The notes under the pieces: model-generated
Told to the model about the DNA's origin: nothing
Databases searched by the model: none
The model's input: only the letters and a program-made list of their open reading frames with translations
In this document: in pieces, positions 5,716-13,996 of the stretch
How the letters are laid out: each line of letters opens with the position of its first letter
Numbering within the stretch: the first letter of the stretch is position 1
Assembly (NCBI GenBank): GCA_945957185.1
Contig: CAMFKA010000023.1
Span: forward strand, 1-14,172
DNA: 14,172 nt
Direction of reading: 5' to 3'
From: an uncultured Chlamydiaceae bacterium
GTDB lineage: Bacteria > Chlamydiota > Chlamydiia > Chlamydiales > Parachlamydiaceae
Made by a program: the position numbers and the translations under genes

Positions 5716-7770
5716 TTAGGTCGTTTTACGTCGGAAGAAGAAAAGCAAAGAGGCTCCAAGAATAAGTATCAAGGCTCCCGGGTAGGTCAGCCAATATTTT
5801 CCCGGGTCGCGATTCACGACGATTTGAACCCTTTTCCAAGCTCCCAGTTCGGTAGGGGAAATCCCTGAAAGATAGAGTCTGCTGCCATCGGGCATTTCGT
5901 GGACTTGATTCATGCTTAGCGTTATCGGCGTATTTTCTTCCCCGATCCGTAAATCAGCCTCGAAGCTATACGGTTGACTGGTATTTGCGTAATTGATCTG
6001 TCTGGCCTGAATCAGTTTTAATTTGAAAGGAAGCGTTTTAAAATCGGGTTGGAATCTCGCTAAAAGATTTCCTTTTGCTACAGGCCACTGTAGCCCCGTT
6101 CCGTATGGATCGAAAAGGAGAGTGAATTTGTCGTTGAATTCCCCTTTTAATTCAAAAGTGGCGATGGGGCGATGCTCTTCGAGTTTAACAGTTTCCGCCG
6201 CGCCGTTTCTAATCGGAAAAATGGGGCTTTCGATTTTCGTGGCGCTGTAAACAAAATCCTCTGCGACAGGGGTGTAGAGGGGATGGGAGAGAGGAGTGAG
6301 AACCCGTATTGCTTCGACAATTTCTTTCAGTGAAGGAGTGTATCCTTCCGGCAGCTGAATGTTAGGTATGGAGGCTTTTAGATACTCCACATAGGCCTTT
6401 CGTAAACCCACCAACTGTTCCGCATCCAAAGGAAATGCCAAAAGAAAAGCAACTTTTTCATCTAACGGCCATTTCGACAATTTTGGAAGAGTGTGATCCA
6501 CCACATTGCAGAAGAGGCAGGCAGCAAAGTATTCCTGTAGCAGTTGCTCTCTATCCGGAGGCATCATTTTTTGCAGTTCCAGACCATAAGCTTTGCAGCA
6601 GATGCTAAAAAGTCCGGCAGAAGAAAGTTGTGTTGTATGTGGTTCAATTTCCGGAGCAGCGTTATGGATAAGAGCGAGCATATCAGTTTTATCTAAAGCT
6701 TCGATGGCGGATTTCAGATCAGGAGATTCCATTTTTCCCAAAAACAGGTAGTCGCCCGAGCGGTCCCATTCGTCTAAAAACGCGATGGTGGTCTCGACAA
6801 AGGGGACATCTGATTTTTCAGTTGCTTGATAGAGTAGTTTAAGAGGGGGAGTTAATTGATCTGGCGAGTTGTGTTGGAGTCTTAGCTGTATCGTCAGGGC
6901 ATGAAGAAGTGCCTGTCTGTGATGTTCAGCAGTGTCAGGAAGATTTGAGAACGGGACTTCGGTGGCAGTCGTATATCCGCCGAATCCGTTGTCATACATG
7001 GCGACAGAATCTTTTGGATCAATTTCCGTCCGACGTAGTTCTCCCCCTTGGGACACCCACAACGCCTCTTGTGGGTTGTTGTCGAGAAAGACAACAAAAG
7101 GTTGAAATGGCTTAAATGCATCTATAAGAGCATCGACGTTATCGGTTTTTATTGCAAAGATGCTCCAAGGGGATGACTGAGCGTGGTGTAATCTTGCGAC
7201 AGTTGGTTTTGGAATAGGTTTAGAAGGGGACCACTCCTTTACTGGTATTGGGTCTAATCCAGAGATGTGAAGTGCATTTTTATGGATCCATCCCCGGATC
7301 TCTTCCGTCCCGTTTGGGTGGAAAGAAGTCACCGCAACATCGGGATGGTCGATTTTCATGTCGTGGATTTGGTAGCGATGGACCGTGCCATCGCGAGCTG
7401 TCAGTTGCAGGGCAGTGGATTTGTCATCAAAATATTCGCAAGTGGAGCACCCTTCAGAGAGCAAGATGGTACCTTGGATTCCTGAGTAGTGTTTAACAAG
7501 TTGGCCCCCCAAAAGCATTAACAGTCCCAAATGAGTGATGATAAAAGGGATATGGCTTTTTCGGAATGGCCAACGCAGCAGTGTGGCGACAAGGATATTG
7601 AGGAAGAAAAGCCACAACAGTGCACCGAAAAAAGGGCTGCCGTAGGTGAGTCTGGCCGCAAACAAGTGTGAGGAGGAGTACGACTCCAAAAAAGTCCCCG
7701 TGACAGCAACGATTGCGACCGAGGCGATCAGAATGAGAGCAAAGTAAACACTGCCAATAAATTTGATCAT
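5716..7770 (-). CDS. resB: ResB/Ccs1-like cytochrome c biogenesis membrane protein
   Basis: ResB (Ccs1) pairs with CcsA/ResC in the system II machinery that carries haem across the membrane and attaches it to apocytochromes c. The product has 684 residues. Hydrophobic segments lie at about 5-27, 46-66 and 74-92, with His80 inside the third, and one at about 659-679; between 93 and 655 is a very long exported domain. The C-terminal part carries the recognisable ResB block: S-M-N-Q-V-H, then G-S-R-L-Y-L-S-G, then a V-V-x-R-D-P-G motif just before the last membrane helix. The exported domain contains a CxxC (108-111) and further cysteines. I chose the ATG at 7770 because it overlaps the upstream lipoprotein stop by 4 nt (ATGA) and has GGGAG 11 nt upstream. 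No CcsA partner is visible. The middle of the protein is divergent, so the substrate is uncertain. Confidence 0.8.
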   Translation of the reverse strand: MIKFIGSVYFALILIASVAIVAVTGTFLESYSSSHLFAARLTYGSPFFGALLWLFFLNILVATLLRWPFRKSHIPFIITHLGLLMLLGGQLVKHYSGIQGTILLSEGCSTCEYFDDKSTALQLTARDGTVHRYQIHDMKIDHPDVAVTSFHPNGTEEIRGWIHKNALHISGLDPIPVKEWSPSKPIPKPTVARLHHAQSSPWSIFAIKTDNVDALIDAFKPFQPFVVFLDNNPQEALWVSQGGELRRTEIDPKDSVAMYDNGFGGYTTATEVPFSNLPDTAEHHRQALLHALTIQLRLQHNSPDQLTPPLKLLYQATEKSDVPFVETTIAFLDEWDRSGDYLFLGKMESPDLKSAIEALDKTDMLALIHNAAPEIEPHTTQLSSAGLFSICCKAYGLELQKMMPPDREQLLQEYFAACLFCNVVDHTLPKLSKWPLDEKVAFLLAFPLDAEQLVGLRKAYVEYLKASIPNIQLPEGYTPSLKEIVEAIRVLTPLSHPLYTPVAEDFVYSATKIESPIFPIRNGAAETVKLEEHRPIATFELKGEFNDKFTLLFDPYGTGLQWPVAKGNLLARFQPDFKTLPFKLKLIQARQINYANTSQPYSFEADLRIGEENTPITLSMNQVHEMPDGSRLYLSGISPTELGAWKRVQIVVNRDPGKYWLTYPGALILILGASLLFFFRRKTT

Positions 7771-8378
7771 CGTTGTGGAATCTCCCGTATCAGCTCTAGC
7801 GATCGTGCAAGAGAGAGTAAATCGGAACGATTCAGCTGGATTGCGTCGATGGGTCCGACAGCTTTGAGAGTCCAATCTCCTTTTTCTTGAAACGCCTCAT
7901 GCGGAAGTTTCGGGAAAAAGTCTCGAGAGAGGTTCATAGACCAAGCCAGCATTCCGGTTTCTTCGCCTTTCGAAATGCCGGTCGCTTCAAATTGGAGACC
8001 TGTGAAACCGGAAACAGAAAACGGAGTGATGACCACCGTGATTTCGTAAAGTTCGCGAAATTGTTTTTTCCATCTCTCAATTTGCGCGATGGGAGGGATC
8101 TGTTGATCGATCTGTTGCAGGGGGAAACTGTGAAAAGTGACAGTGATGTCATCTTTTTTTAATGTTAGGAGAGGTTCGGTGGTGTCGATAAGAGGAAGGT
8201 CCGCCGACGGAAGTGCGATGTCCCACCCTTCGGGGATGACCATGCGATAAACAGGTTTACGTGACGAGAGGGTGTCGCGGTCGCTGCGTCCTAAAATTTC
8301 GAGAGGAGTTGCGGTGTTGCTTGTCTCTGAACAAGCACACAGAAACAAAAAACATAAAATTATATAACGATAGTGCAT
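7767..8378 (-). CDS. Predicted lipoprotein coupled to the ResB-like gene
   Basis: I do not recognise a named family. The 203-residue product starts with a short lipoprotein signal (M-H-Y-R-Y, then a hydrophobic run) ending in L-C-A-C, with Cys16 as the acylated residue. The mature part is soluble and mixed alpha/beta in look, with V-I-P-E-G-W near 49-54 and three further tryptophans, a pattern loosely like PsbP/DUF1795-type periplasmic domains; that comparison is tentative. The frame opens 22 codons earlier, but the ATG at 8378 gives a proper signal peptide and has GAGG 12 nt upstream. Its stop overlaps the ResB-like start by 4 nt, so the two proteins are probably made together and may act together at the outer face of the inner membrane. 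A TATACT box at 8418-8413 could be its -10. It diverges from sucA. Confidence 0.75.
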   Translation of the reverse strand: MHYRYIILCFLFLCACSETSNTATPLEILGRSDRDTLSSRKPVYRMVIPEGWDIALPSADLPLIDTTEPLLTLKKDDITVTFHSFPLQQIDQQIPPIAQIERWKKQFRELYEITVVITPFSVSGFTGLQFEATGISKGEETGMLAWSMNLSRDFFPKLPHEAFQEKGDWTLKAVGPIDAIQLNRSDLLSLARSLELIREIPQR

Positions 8379-8437
8379 GAGATAAACACACCTCAAATGA
8401 TCAATGTGCCGAAGTATATCGCAAAAATCATAACCCC

Positions 8438-8453
8438 GAAACAAAATTGTTTC
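8438..8453. promoter_or_regulatory. Operator-like palindrome in the divergent sucA promoter region
   Basis: GAAACAA and TTGTTTC are perfect inverted 7-mers separated by AA. The site lies in the 134-bp gap between the divergent lipoprotein and sucA starts. On the minus side it covers the expected -35 position for the TATACT box at 8418-8413; on the plus side it sits just upstream of TAGAAT (8463-8468). A repressor bound here could affect both operons. I could not find a complete sigma-66-type promoter for sucA. Confidence 0.4.
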
Positions 8454-8512
8454 TCTTTAACGTAGAATAGAGTAAACCTTGAGTTGATAATCAATTACGT
8501 TGCGGTGAGCGA

Positions 8513-11290
8513 ATGGATGGTCAAAATAGTTCCGGAATCGGTCTTGAAAATGGCGAGTTCTTAGAAGATCTTTACGCTCTTTACCAGCAGAATCCTAATC
8601 AGGTGGATGCGGGTTGGAGAACTTTTTTTGAGGGCTTGGATGTTGCAACTCCCCAAAAAGGGCGTCAAGCTACGGCAAGTACGGGAGTCTCGCAAGAGCA
8701 TGCTTCCCTTTATTGTAGCGTCAAAGAACTTGTAGACGCTTATCGACGCTATGGGCACCTGCAGGCGTGGACAAATCCTCTAGCATCCGAACCACCTGCG
8801 ATTCCGCATCAGTTAAAGCTGACTACCTATCAACTCAATGAAAGCGATCTCGTCAAACAAGTTCCCACCTTTGGAGTGCTTTCTCAACCGATGGCGCCTC
8901 TTTCGACAGTGTTGGAGAAGCTCCGCACGATTTACTGCTCTCATATCGGCTACGAGTACACTTTTATCGATTCACCGGCACAAATGGAATGGATTCGTCA
9001 AAAAATTGAATCTCCGGAATTCCAAGGGCCACTCGACATCGGCACGCGGCGACAGATTTTGAAGTTGTTGAATCAGTCTGAGCTGTTCGAAGTGTTTCTA
9101 CATACAAAATTTGTGGGGCAAAAGAGATTTTCTTTAGAAGGGGGAGAGTCCATGATCCCCACGCTTCGCGCCGTGATCGATGAAGCTGGAGATATAGGTG
9201 CCGACGAGTTTTATATCGGGATGGCGCACCGAGGGCGATTGAATGTCCTCACAAACATCTTGGACAAATCTTACGCGGAAGTGTTCTCCGAATTCGACGA
9301 ATCTTACGTTCCCGATTCTTTTGGCGGTAGCGGCGACGTGAAGTATCACAAAGGGTTCGCTTCCGATGTACAAACTCCAACTAAAAAAACTGTGAAAGTG
9401 GTGCTGGTTCCCAATCCTAGCCACCTGGAATCTGTCGATCCTGTTGTTGAGGGAATGGTGCGCTCCAGACAAGACCAAAGGAAAGATAGCGACGGAAAGA
9501 AGGTTGTTCCCATTCTGATTCATGGGGACGCCGCGGTAGCAGGGCAGGGGATTGTGTACGAAACTTTACAGATGTATCGTCTCGATGGTTACACCACAGG
9601 AGGGACGATCCACGTTGTCATCAACAATCAGGTAGGCTTCACAACAGAGCCTAAAGATGATCGCTCCACTCTCTATTGCACAGATATCGCCAAAGGGTTC
9701 AGCGCTCCTGTGTTCCACGTCAATGGGGAAGATCCGGAAGCGTGCGTCAAGGCTGCGCGTCTTGCTGCGGATATTCGAGATCAATTCCATTGTGACGTGT
9801 TTATCGATATCGTTTGCTACCGAAAGTATGGACACAATGAAGCGGATGAGCCTGCGTTTACTCAGCCGATCTCCTATGAAATTATACGAAAGAAGAAGCC
9901 TGTAAGAGATTTGTACAGCGATTTTCTTATTCACGGCGCCCTTTTGGAGCGTACTATCGCCGAAAGTTTGGAAGCAGAATTCAAAAAGGCGTTGCAAGAT
10001 CACCACGACGAGATCAATGGCTCGAAGAAGGGTGAAAAACGATCGATCTACGCGTTTAAAGGGGATGAAACTCTCTTCCATCACACGATGACAGGGGTTC
10101 CCGAGGCGACAATCAAAGAGCTTGTTCAGGCGTTAACGAAAGTTCCCGATTCAGTTGCTGTTCACCCTAAAATTGGCAATTTGATTAAAGACAGACAGAA
10201 GATGGGTGAAGGGTCGAAAGCGATCGATTGGGGGATGGCAGAAATTTTAGCCTACGCTTCCATCCTTTGGCAAGGCATTAACATCCGTATTTCGGGGCAA
10301 GACGTTTGTCGCGGAACCTTTAGCCATCGCCATGCGGTATGGACAGACCAAAAAACTAATGCCCCTTACTCCCCATTGAAAAATCTCAAAGAGAAGCAAG
10401 GGACATTCCATATCTATAATTCCTTGCTGTCTGAATTTGCCGTATTGGGCTTTGAATTCGGCTATAGCGTCATCCAACCTGATGCGTTGGTCATTTGGGA
10501 GGCCCAGTTTGGAGACTTCGCCAACGGTGCACAGGTCATTATCGATCAATATGTGACGACAGCGGAGCAAAAGTGGGGACAAAAGGTCAATTTGGTGATG
10601 CTGCTTCCACACGGTTACGAAGGGCAAGGGCCTGAACACTCCTCAGGAAGGATTGAAAGGTACCTTTCGCTGGCAGGACATGAAAACATCCAAGTTATCA
10701 ACTGCACCACGCCTGCTCAGTTGTTTCATCTGTTGCGTCGCCAGGTGATGAGATCCATCAAAAAACCGTTGATTGTGTTCACTCCAAAAGGTCTTTTGCG
10801 TCATCCGGAATGTATCAGCATGGTCGATGAGCTGACGAAAGGGTCATTTTTGGAAGTGTTGAACGATCCAAAGCCTCCGGTAAAAGTGCATCGAGTGGTA
10901 TTTTGCACCGGTAGAGTTTATTACGATCTCCTTGTAGAAAGAGCGAAAGATCCTCATGCGGATGTCGCTCTTATTCGCATCGAGCAGCTATATCCGCTCG
11001 ACACTGCGCGAATCAAAGACGTATTGGAGCAGTACGGTGAAGCAAATCAATTTTATTGGGTGCAAGAAGAGCCGGAAAATATGGGCGCTTGGGATTATGT
11101 CAAAGCGCCGCTACAAAAATTATTGCCTGAGTCCAAAGCCTTAGAGTATATTGGTAGGCCAAGAAGCGCGTCCACTGCAGCAGGTTCGCATGCACTTCAT
11201 AAGAGCGAATTCCAAGCTCTCATCACGGCGGTATTTCCGCCCAAACAACCGACCATCTTCGATATGGCGGGACAACATAAATCATCATAA
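8513..11290 (+). CDS. sucA: 2-oxoglutarate dehydrogenase E1 component
   Basis: E1o decarboxylates 2-oxoglutarate using thiamine diphosphate and transfers the succinyl group to the lipoyl arm of E2. The product is 925 residues, close to the usual 920-940. It has the N-terminal E2-binding segment (F-L-E-D-L-Y, about 16-21), the G-M-A-H-R-G-R-L-N block (236-244), the ThDP/Mg2+ motif from G-D-A-A-V-A-G-Q-G (338-346) to N-N-Q-V-G-F (371-376), and the transketolase-like second half with E-A-Q-F-G-D-F near 662. The conserved C-terminal block around R-P-R-S-A-S-T-A-A-G is also present. The family is not in doubt: pyruvate E1 of the AceE type lacks these blocks. A GGTGAG stretch precedes the ATG at short spacing. 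It is the first gene of sucA-sucB-lpdA, with sucB starting 11 nt after its stop. Confidence 0.97.
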   Translation: MDGQNSSGIGLENGEFLEDLYALYQQNPNQVDAGWRTFFEGLDVATPQKGRQATASTGVSQEHASLYCSVKELVDAYRRYGHLQAWTNPLASEPPAIPHQLKLTTYQLNESDLVKQVPTFGVLSQPMAPLSTVLEKLRTIYCSHIGYEYTFIDSPAQMEWIRQKIESPEFQGPLDIGTRRQILKLLNQSELFEVFLHTKFVGQKRFSLEGGESMIPTLRAVIDEAGDIGADEFYIGMAHRGRLNVLTNILDKSYAEVFSEFDESYVPDSFGGSGDVKYHKGFASDVQTPTKKTVKVVLVPNPSHLESVDPVVEGMVRSRQDQRKDSDGKKVVPILIHGDAAVAGQGIVYETLQMYRLDGYTTGGTIHVVINNQVGFTTEPKDDRSTLYCTDIAKGFSAPVFHVNGEDPEACVKAARLAADIRDQFHCDVFIDIVCYRKYGHNEADEPAFTQPISYEIIRKKKPVRDLYSDFLIHGALLERTIAESLEAEFKKALQDHHDEINGSKKGEKRSIYAFKGDETLFHHTMTGVPEATIKELVQALTKVPDSVAVHPKIGNLIKDRQKMGEGSKAIDWGMAEILAYASILWQGINIRISGQDVCRGTFSHRHAVWTDQKTNAPYSPLKNLKEKQGTFHIYNSLLSEFAVLGFEFGYSVIQPDALVIWEAQFGDFANGAQVIIDQYVTTAEQKWGQKVNLVMLLPHGYEGQGPEHSSGRIERYLSLAGHENIQVINCTTPAQLFHLLRRQVMRSIKKPLIVFTPKGLLRHPECISMVDELTKGSFLEVLNDPKPPVKVHRVVFCTGRVYYDLLVERAKDPHADVALIRIEQLYPLDTARIKDVLEQYGEANQFYWVQEEPENMGAWDYVKAPLQKLLPESKALEYIGRPRSASTAAGSHALHKSEFQALITAVFPPKQPTIFDMAGQHKSS

Positions 11291-11301
11291 GGGTGACGAC
11301 T

Positions 11302-12444
11302 ATGCAACATGACATCAAAATTCCCTCAATGGGAGAATCGATCAGCGAAGTGACTATCGGAAACATCCTCAAACCCTCCGGTACTTATGTTAAAGCCGAT
11401 GAAGAAATTTTGGAGCTCGAGACCGACAAGGTCAATCAAGTTCTGTACGCCCCTGCAGCCGGGGTCCTTAACCTGAAAGTTAAAGAGAACGATACTGTGA
11501 AAATCGGCGACGTCATCGGCGCTGTTGACGGCGATGCCGCAGCCCCGAAAGAGGTGGCTCCGAAGGAGGCTCCGGCAGCTAAAAAGGAGGAGCCTGCTCC
11601 TACACCACCTCCAACGCAAGTGGCGGCTTCAAAGACCGGAAACGCCCGCAAAATGAAAGAGGACTTTTTAGCCGATTTGTCAGCTCCGCAAAAGGCTGCT
11701 CCTGCGCAGTCGCCTGCACCTAAACCGAAGCGTATTGCAGCAGAGGGGCGCGAAAGCAGAAAGCGGATGCCAAAGATACGACAAGTGATTGCTAATAGAT
11801 TATTGGAAGCCTCTCAAACGACTGCAATGCTCACAACCTTCAATGAAGTTGACATGTCTGCGATATTGGAACTGAGAGAGAAGTACAAAGAGGTCTTTTT
11901 AAAGCAACACGGCTGCAAGCTTGGGTTTATGTCATTCTTTGTAAAGGCCGTCGTGTCAGCCTTGCAGGCTGTTCCGGGGATAAACTCCTACATCGATGGC
12001 GATGAACTTGTCGAGAGATTGTACTACGATATCGGCATAGCTGTGGGAACAGATCGAGGATTGGTGGTTCCGGTGTTACGCGATTGCGAGCAATTAGATA
12101 TCGCCGGAATCGAGAAAGCAATCGAAGGATTTGCTAAAGCGGCGCGTGACGGAAAGCTTTCTGTCGATGATCTGCAAGGGGGTTCCTTTACAATCACAAA
12201 TGGCGGTGTTTACGGTTCATTATTGTCCACGCCGATCCTGAATCCTCCTCAAAGCGGTATTTTAGGGATGCATAAAATTGAAAAGCGTCCCGTCGTCGTC
12301 AATGACCAAATCGTCATCCGTCCTATGATGTACCTAGCCTTAAGCTACGATCATCGCGTTGTTGACGGCAAAGAGGCTGTCACCTTCTTGGTTCACGTTA
12401 AAAACTGTCTGGAAGACCCTTCCAGGCTCCTGTTAGATATTTAG
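11302..12444 (+). CDS. sucB: Dihydrolipoyl succinyltransferase, E2 of 2-oxoglutarate dehydrogenase
   Basis: E2o takes the succinyl group onto its lipoyl-lysine and passes it to CoA. The 380-residue product has one lipoyl domain (about 3-76; E-T-D-K-V with Lys43 as the lipoylated residue), an Ala/Pro/Lys-rich linker (77-152), and a catalytic domain (153-380) with T-F-N-E-V-D near 179 and the active-site H-R-V-V-D-G (His351, Asp355). Between lipoyl and catalytic domains I see only A-R-K-M-K-E near 115, not the full E3-binding domain with its G-x-G-x-x-G-R-I-x-x-x-D-V signature, so that domain appears absent or degenerate. I chose the ATG at 11302 rather than the in-frame GTG at 11293, because AAGGG at 11289-11293 then sits 8 nt upstream. 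It follows sucA by 11 nt and precedes lpdA by 9 nt. Confidence 0.95.
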   Translation: MQHDIKIPSMGESISEVTIGNILKPSGTYVKADEEILELETDKVNQVLYAPAAGVLNLKVKENDTVKIGDVIGAVDGDAAAPKEVAPKEAPAAKKEEPAPTPPPTQVAASKTGNARKMKEDFLADLSAPQKAAPAQSPAPKPKRIAAEGRESRKRMPKIRQVIANRLLEASQTTAMLTTFNEVDMSAILELREKYKEVFLKQHGCKLGFMSFFVKAVVSALQAVPGINSYIDGDELVERLYYDIGIAVGTDRGLVVPVLRDCEQLDIAGIEKAIEGFAKAARDGKLSVDDLQGGSFTITNGGVYGSLLSTPILNPPQSGILGMHKIEKRPVVVNDQIVIRPMMYLALSYDHRVVDGKEAVTFLVHVKNCLEDPSRLLLDI

Positions 12445-12453
12445 GCGGTAGCT

Positions 12454-13836
12454 ATGAAAGAATTTGATGTCATCGTTATCGGTTCCGGTCCCGGAGGCTA
12501 TGTCGCCGCTGTTCGCGCTGCACAACTTGGTTTAAAAACCGCCTGTGTGGAAAAAAGCGAAACGTTAGGAGGCACCTGCTTAAATGTGGGATGCATCCCT
12601 TCCAAAGCTCTTCTTGAATCATCCGAACACTACGCTTGGCTGCAACATAGCAGTAAAGAACACGGCGTTAATGTTGCAGAGGTAAAAGTTGACTTTCCTC
12701 AGATGATGACCCGAAAGTCCGAGGTGGTAAAAGGGCTTACAGATGGCGTGGCTAATTTGCTGAAAAAAAATCAGGTCGAAAGGATTGCGGGGGAAGCCAA
12801 ATTTATTTCTCCGAATGAAATAAAAGTTGGAAACGATACCTACAAAGCGAAAAATTTTATCTTGGCGACAGGATCGGAGCCCATCGAACTGCCGTTTTTA
12901 AAGTTCGATGAGAAGCAGATCGTTTCATCCACCGGAGCACTTTCTTTAAAAGAGATTCCCAAAAACCTCGTCGTCATCGGCGGCGGTGTGATTGGAGTGG
13001 AGTTAGCATCCGTTTACAGTCGATTGGGATCGAAAGTCACCGTCATTGAAATGTTGGATCAAATTTGCGGAACCACCGAAGCTTCCGTAAGCCGAGCATT
13101 GCAGCAGGCTCTTAAAAAGCAGGGGATCGAATTCTTTCTCCCTGCAAAAGTGGTGAGCGGCGAGAAGAAAGGGAAGCAAATCGTCCTGACGATCGAATAC
13201 AATAAAGAAAAAAAAGAGATCTTCACAGATGTCGTTTTAGTGGCTGTGGGTAGAAAGCCCTATTCGACCGGATTGGATTTAAAGGCAGCAGGGGTCACCA
13301 GCAATGAGCGGGGACAAGTGCCTGTGGATGGATTGTTTCGGACTTCTCAACCACATATTTACGCCATCGGAGATTTGGTTGACGGGCCGATGTTAGCACA
13401 CAAAGCCTCTGAAGAGGGGTATGTTGTTGCGGAAATCATCGCAGGAGGAGCTCTTGAAATTAATTATCAAGCCATCCCGAACGTCGTTTACACAAATCCC
13501 GAAATTGCCACTGTGGGGCTAACCGAAAAGGAAGCAAAAGAACTGGGACTAGAAGTGTTTACCGGGCAATCGTATTTCCGCGGCAACGCCCGCGCTCGCT
13601 GCCAAGGGGAGACAGAGGGGCTTGTAAAGATTGTGGGAGACAAGGCATCCGGCCGACTGGTTGGAATGCATATTTTGGGACCCCATGCCTCTGAGATGAT
13701 AGGGGAAGGCGTTGTTGCCATCGAGTCCAAAATGACGGTGAAAGAGCTGGCGCACGCGACGCATGCGCATCCGACCTTGTCGGAAGCGATCAAGGAAGCG
13801 GCTTTAGCCGCCATCGGAGCCACCCTCCACGGATAG
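12454..13836 (+). CDS. lpdA: Dihydrolipoyl dehydrogenase (E3)
   Basis: E3 reoxidises the dihydrolipoyl arm of E2, passing electrons through a redox disulfide and FAD to NAD+. The 460-residue product shows every expected element: FAD motif G-S-G-P-G-G at 10-15, redox disulfide C-L-N-V-G-C (Cys42, Cys47) followed by I-P-S-K, NAD-binding G-G-G-V-I-G at 176-181, the second FAD motif Y-A-I-G-D-L, and the C-terminal catalytic pair in H-P-T-L-S-E (His439, Glu444). As the third gene behind sucA and sucB it is most simply the E3 of the 2-oxoglutarate dehydrogenase complex, possibly shared with pyruvate dehydrogenase or a glycine-cleavage system encoded elsewhere. The ATG lies 9 nt after the sucB stop, with AGG/GCGG in the gap serving as ribosome binding site. 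No clear terminator follows. Confidence 0.96.
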   Translation: MKEFDVIVIGSGPGGYVAAVRAAQLGLKTACVEKSETLGGTCLNVGCIPSKALLESSEHYAWLQHSSKEHGVNVAEVKVDFPQMMTRKSEVVKGLTDGVANLLKKNQVERIAGEAKFISPNEIKVGNDTYKAKNFILATGSEPIELPFLKFDEKQIVSSTGALSLKEIPKNLVVIGGGVIGVELASVYSRLGSKVTVIEMLDQICGTTEASVSRALQQALKKQGIEFFLPAKVVSGEKKGKQIVLTIEYNKEKKEIFTDVVLVAVGRKPYSTGLDLKAAGVTSNERGQVPVDGLFRTSQPHIYAIGDLVDGPMLAHKASEEGYVVAEIIAGGALEINYQAIPNVVYTNPEIATVGLTEKEAKELGLEVFTGQSYFRGNARARCQGETEGLVKIVGDKASGRLVGMHILGPHASEMIGEGVVAIESKMTVKELAHATHAHPTLSEAIKEAALAAIGATLHG

Positions 13837-13920
13837 GTAGGGGAGACAGTATCGGCGTCAACCTGGTTCATTATATTTCTTATGTTATTGAAGATTAACA
13901 TCCAATGAAAGGACTGGATA

Positions 13921-13952
13921 ACGCGGAGACGCGGGGACGCAGGGACGCGGAG
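13921..13952. repeat. Tandem 8-bp repeat, four units
   Basis: Four consecutive 8-mers read ACGCGGAG, ACGCGGGG, ACGCAGGG, ACGCGGAG; the first and last are identical and the middle two differ by one or two bases. The array is abruptly GC-rich in an otherwise AT-rich spacer and is followed directly by a T-rich tract. It lies 84 bp after the lpdA stop and encodes nothing visible. Confidence 0.9.
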
Positions 13953-13972
13953 TTTTTTCTTTTGTAAAAGAT

Positions 13973-13978
13973 TATAAT
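13973..13978 (+). promoter_or_regulatory. Possible -10 box downstream of lpdA
   Basis: A perfect TATAAT occurs here, and its flank (TATAATGGTGATTTTTT) resembles that of the promoter at 927-932 (TATAATGGTCATTTTT). No acceptable -35 box lies at 16-18 nt, as that position falls at the junction of the tandem repeat and the T-tract. It could drive a transcript running off the right edge of the window. Confidence 0.3.
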
Positions 13979-13996
13979 GGTGATTTTTTCAAGACA

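Noticed and set aside
5342..5759. Two short overlapping frames (5342-5587 plus, 5478-5759 minus) within the inverted repeat
   Set aside because: Both arise from the palindromic element, with no ribosome binding site or domain. The minus frame also runs into the ResB-like gene in another frame.
9134..10639. Long minus-strand frames opposite sucA (9134-9523, 9566-10084, 10247-10639)
   Set aside because: They are shadows of sucA, with no conserved motifs and no ribosome binding sites.
11293..11301. GTG start for sucB three codons upstream of the ATG
   Set aside because: The GTG lies inside the Shine-Dalgarno stretch AAGGGTGA, so it would have no ribosome binding site; the ATG at 11302 is correctly spaced.
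13882..13901. Weak hairpin ATGTTA/TAACAT after lpdA as a terminator
   Set aside because: Only 6 A/T-rich base pairs with an 8-nt loop and no following T-tract; not enough to call a terminator.
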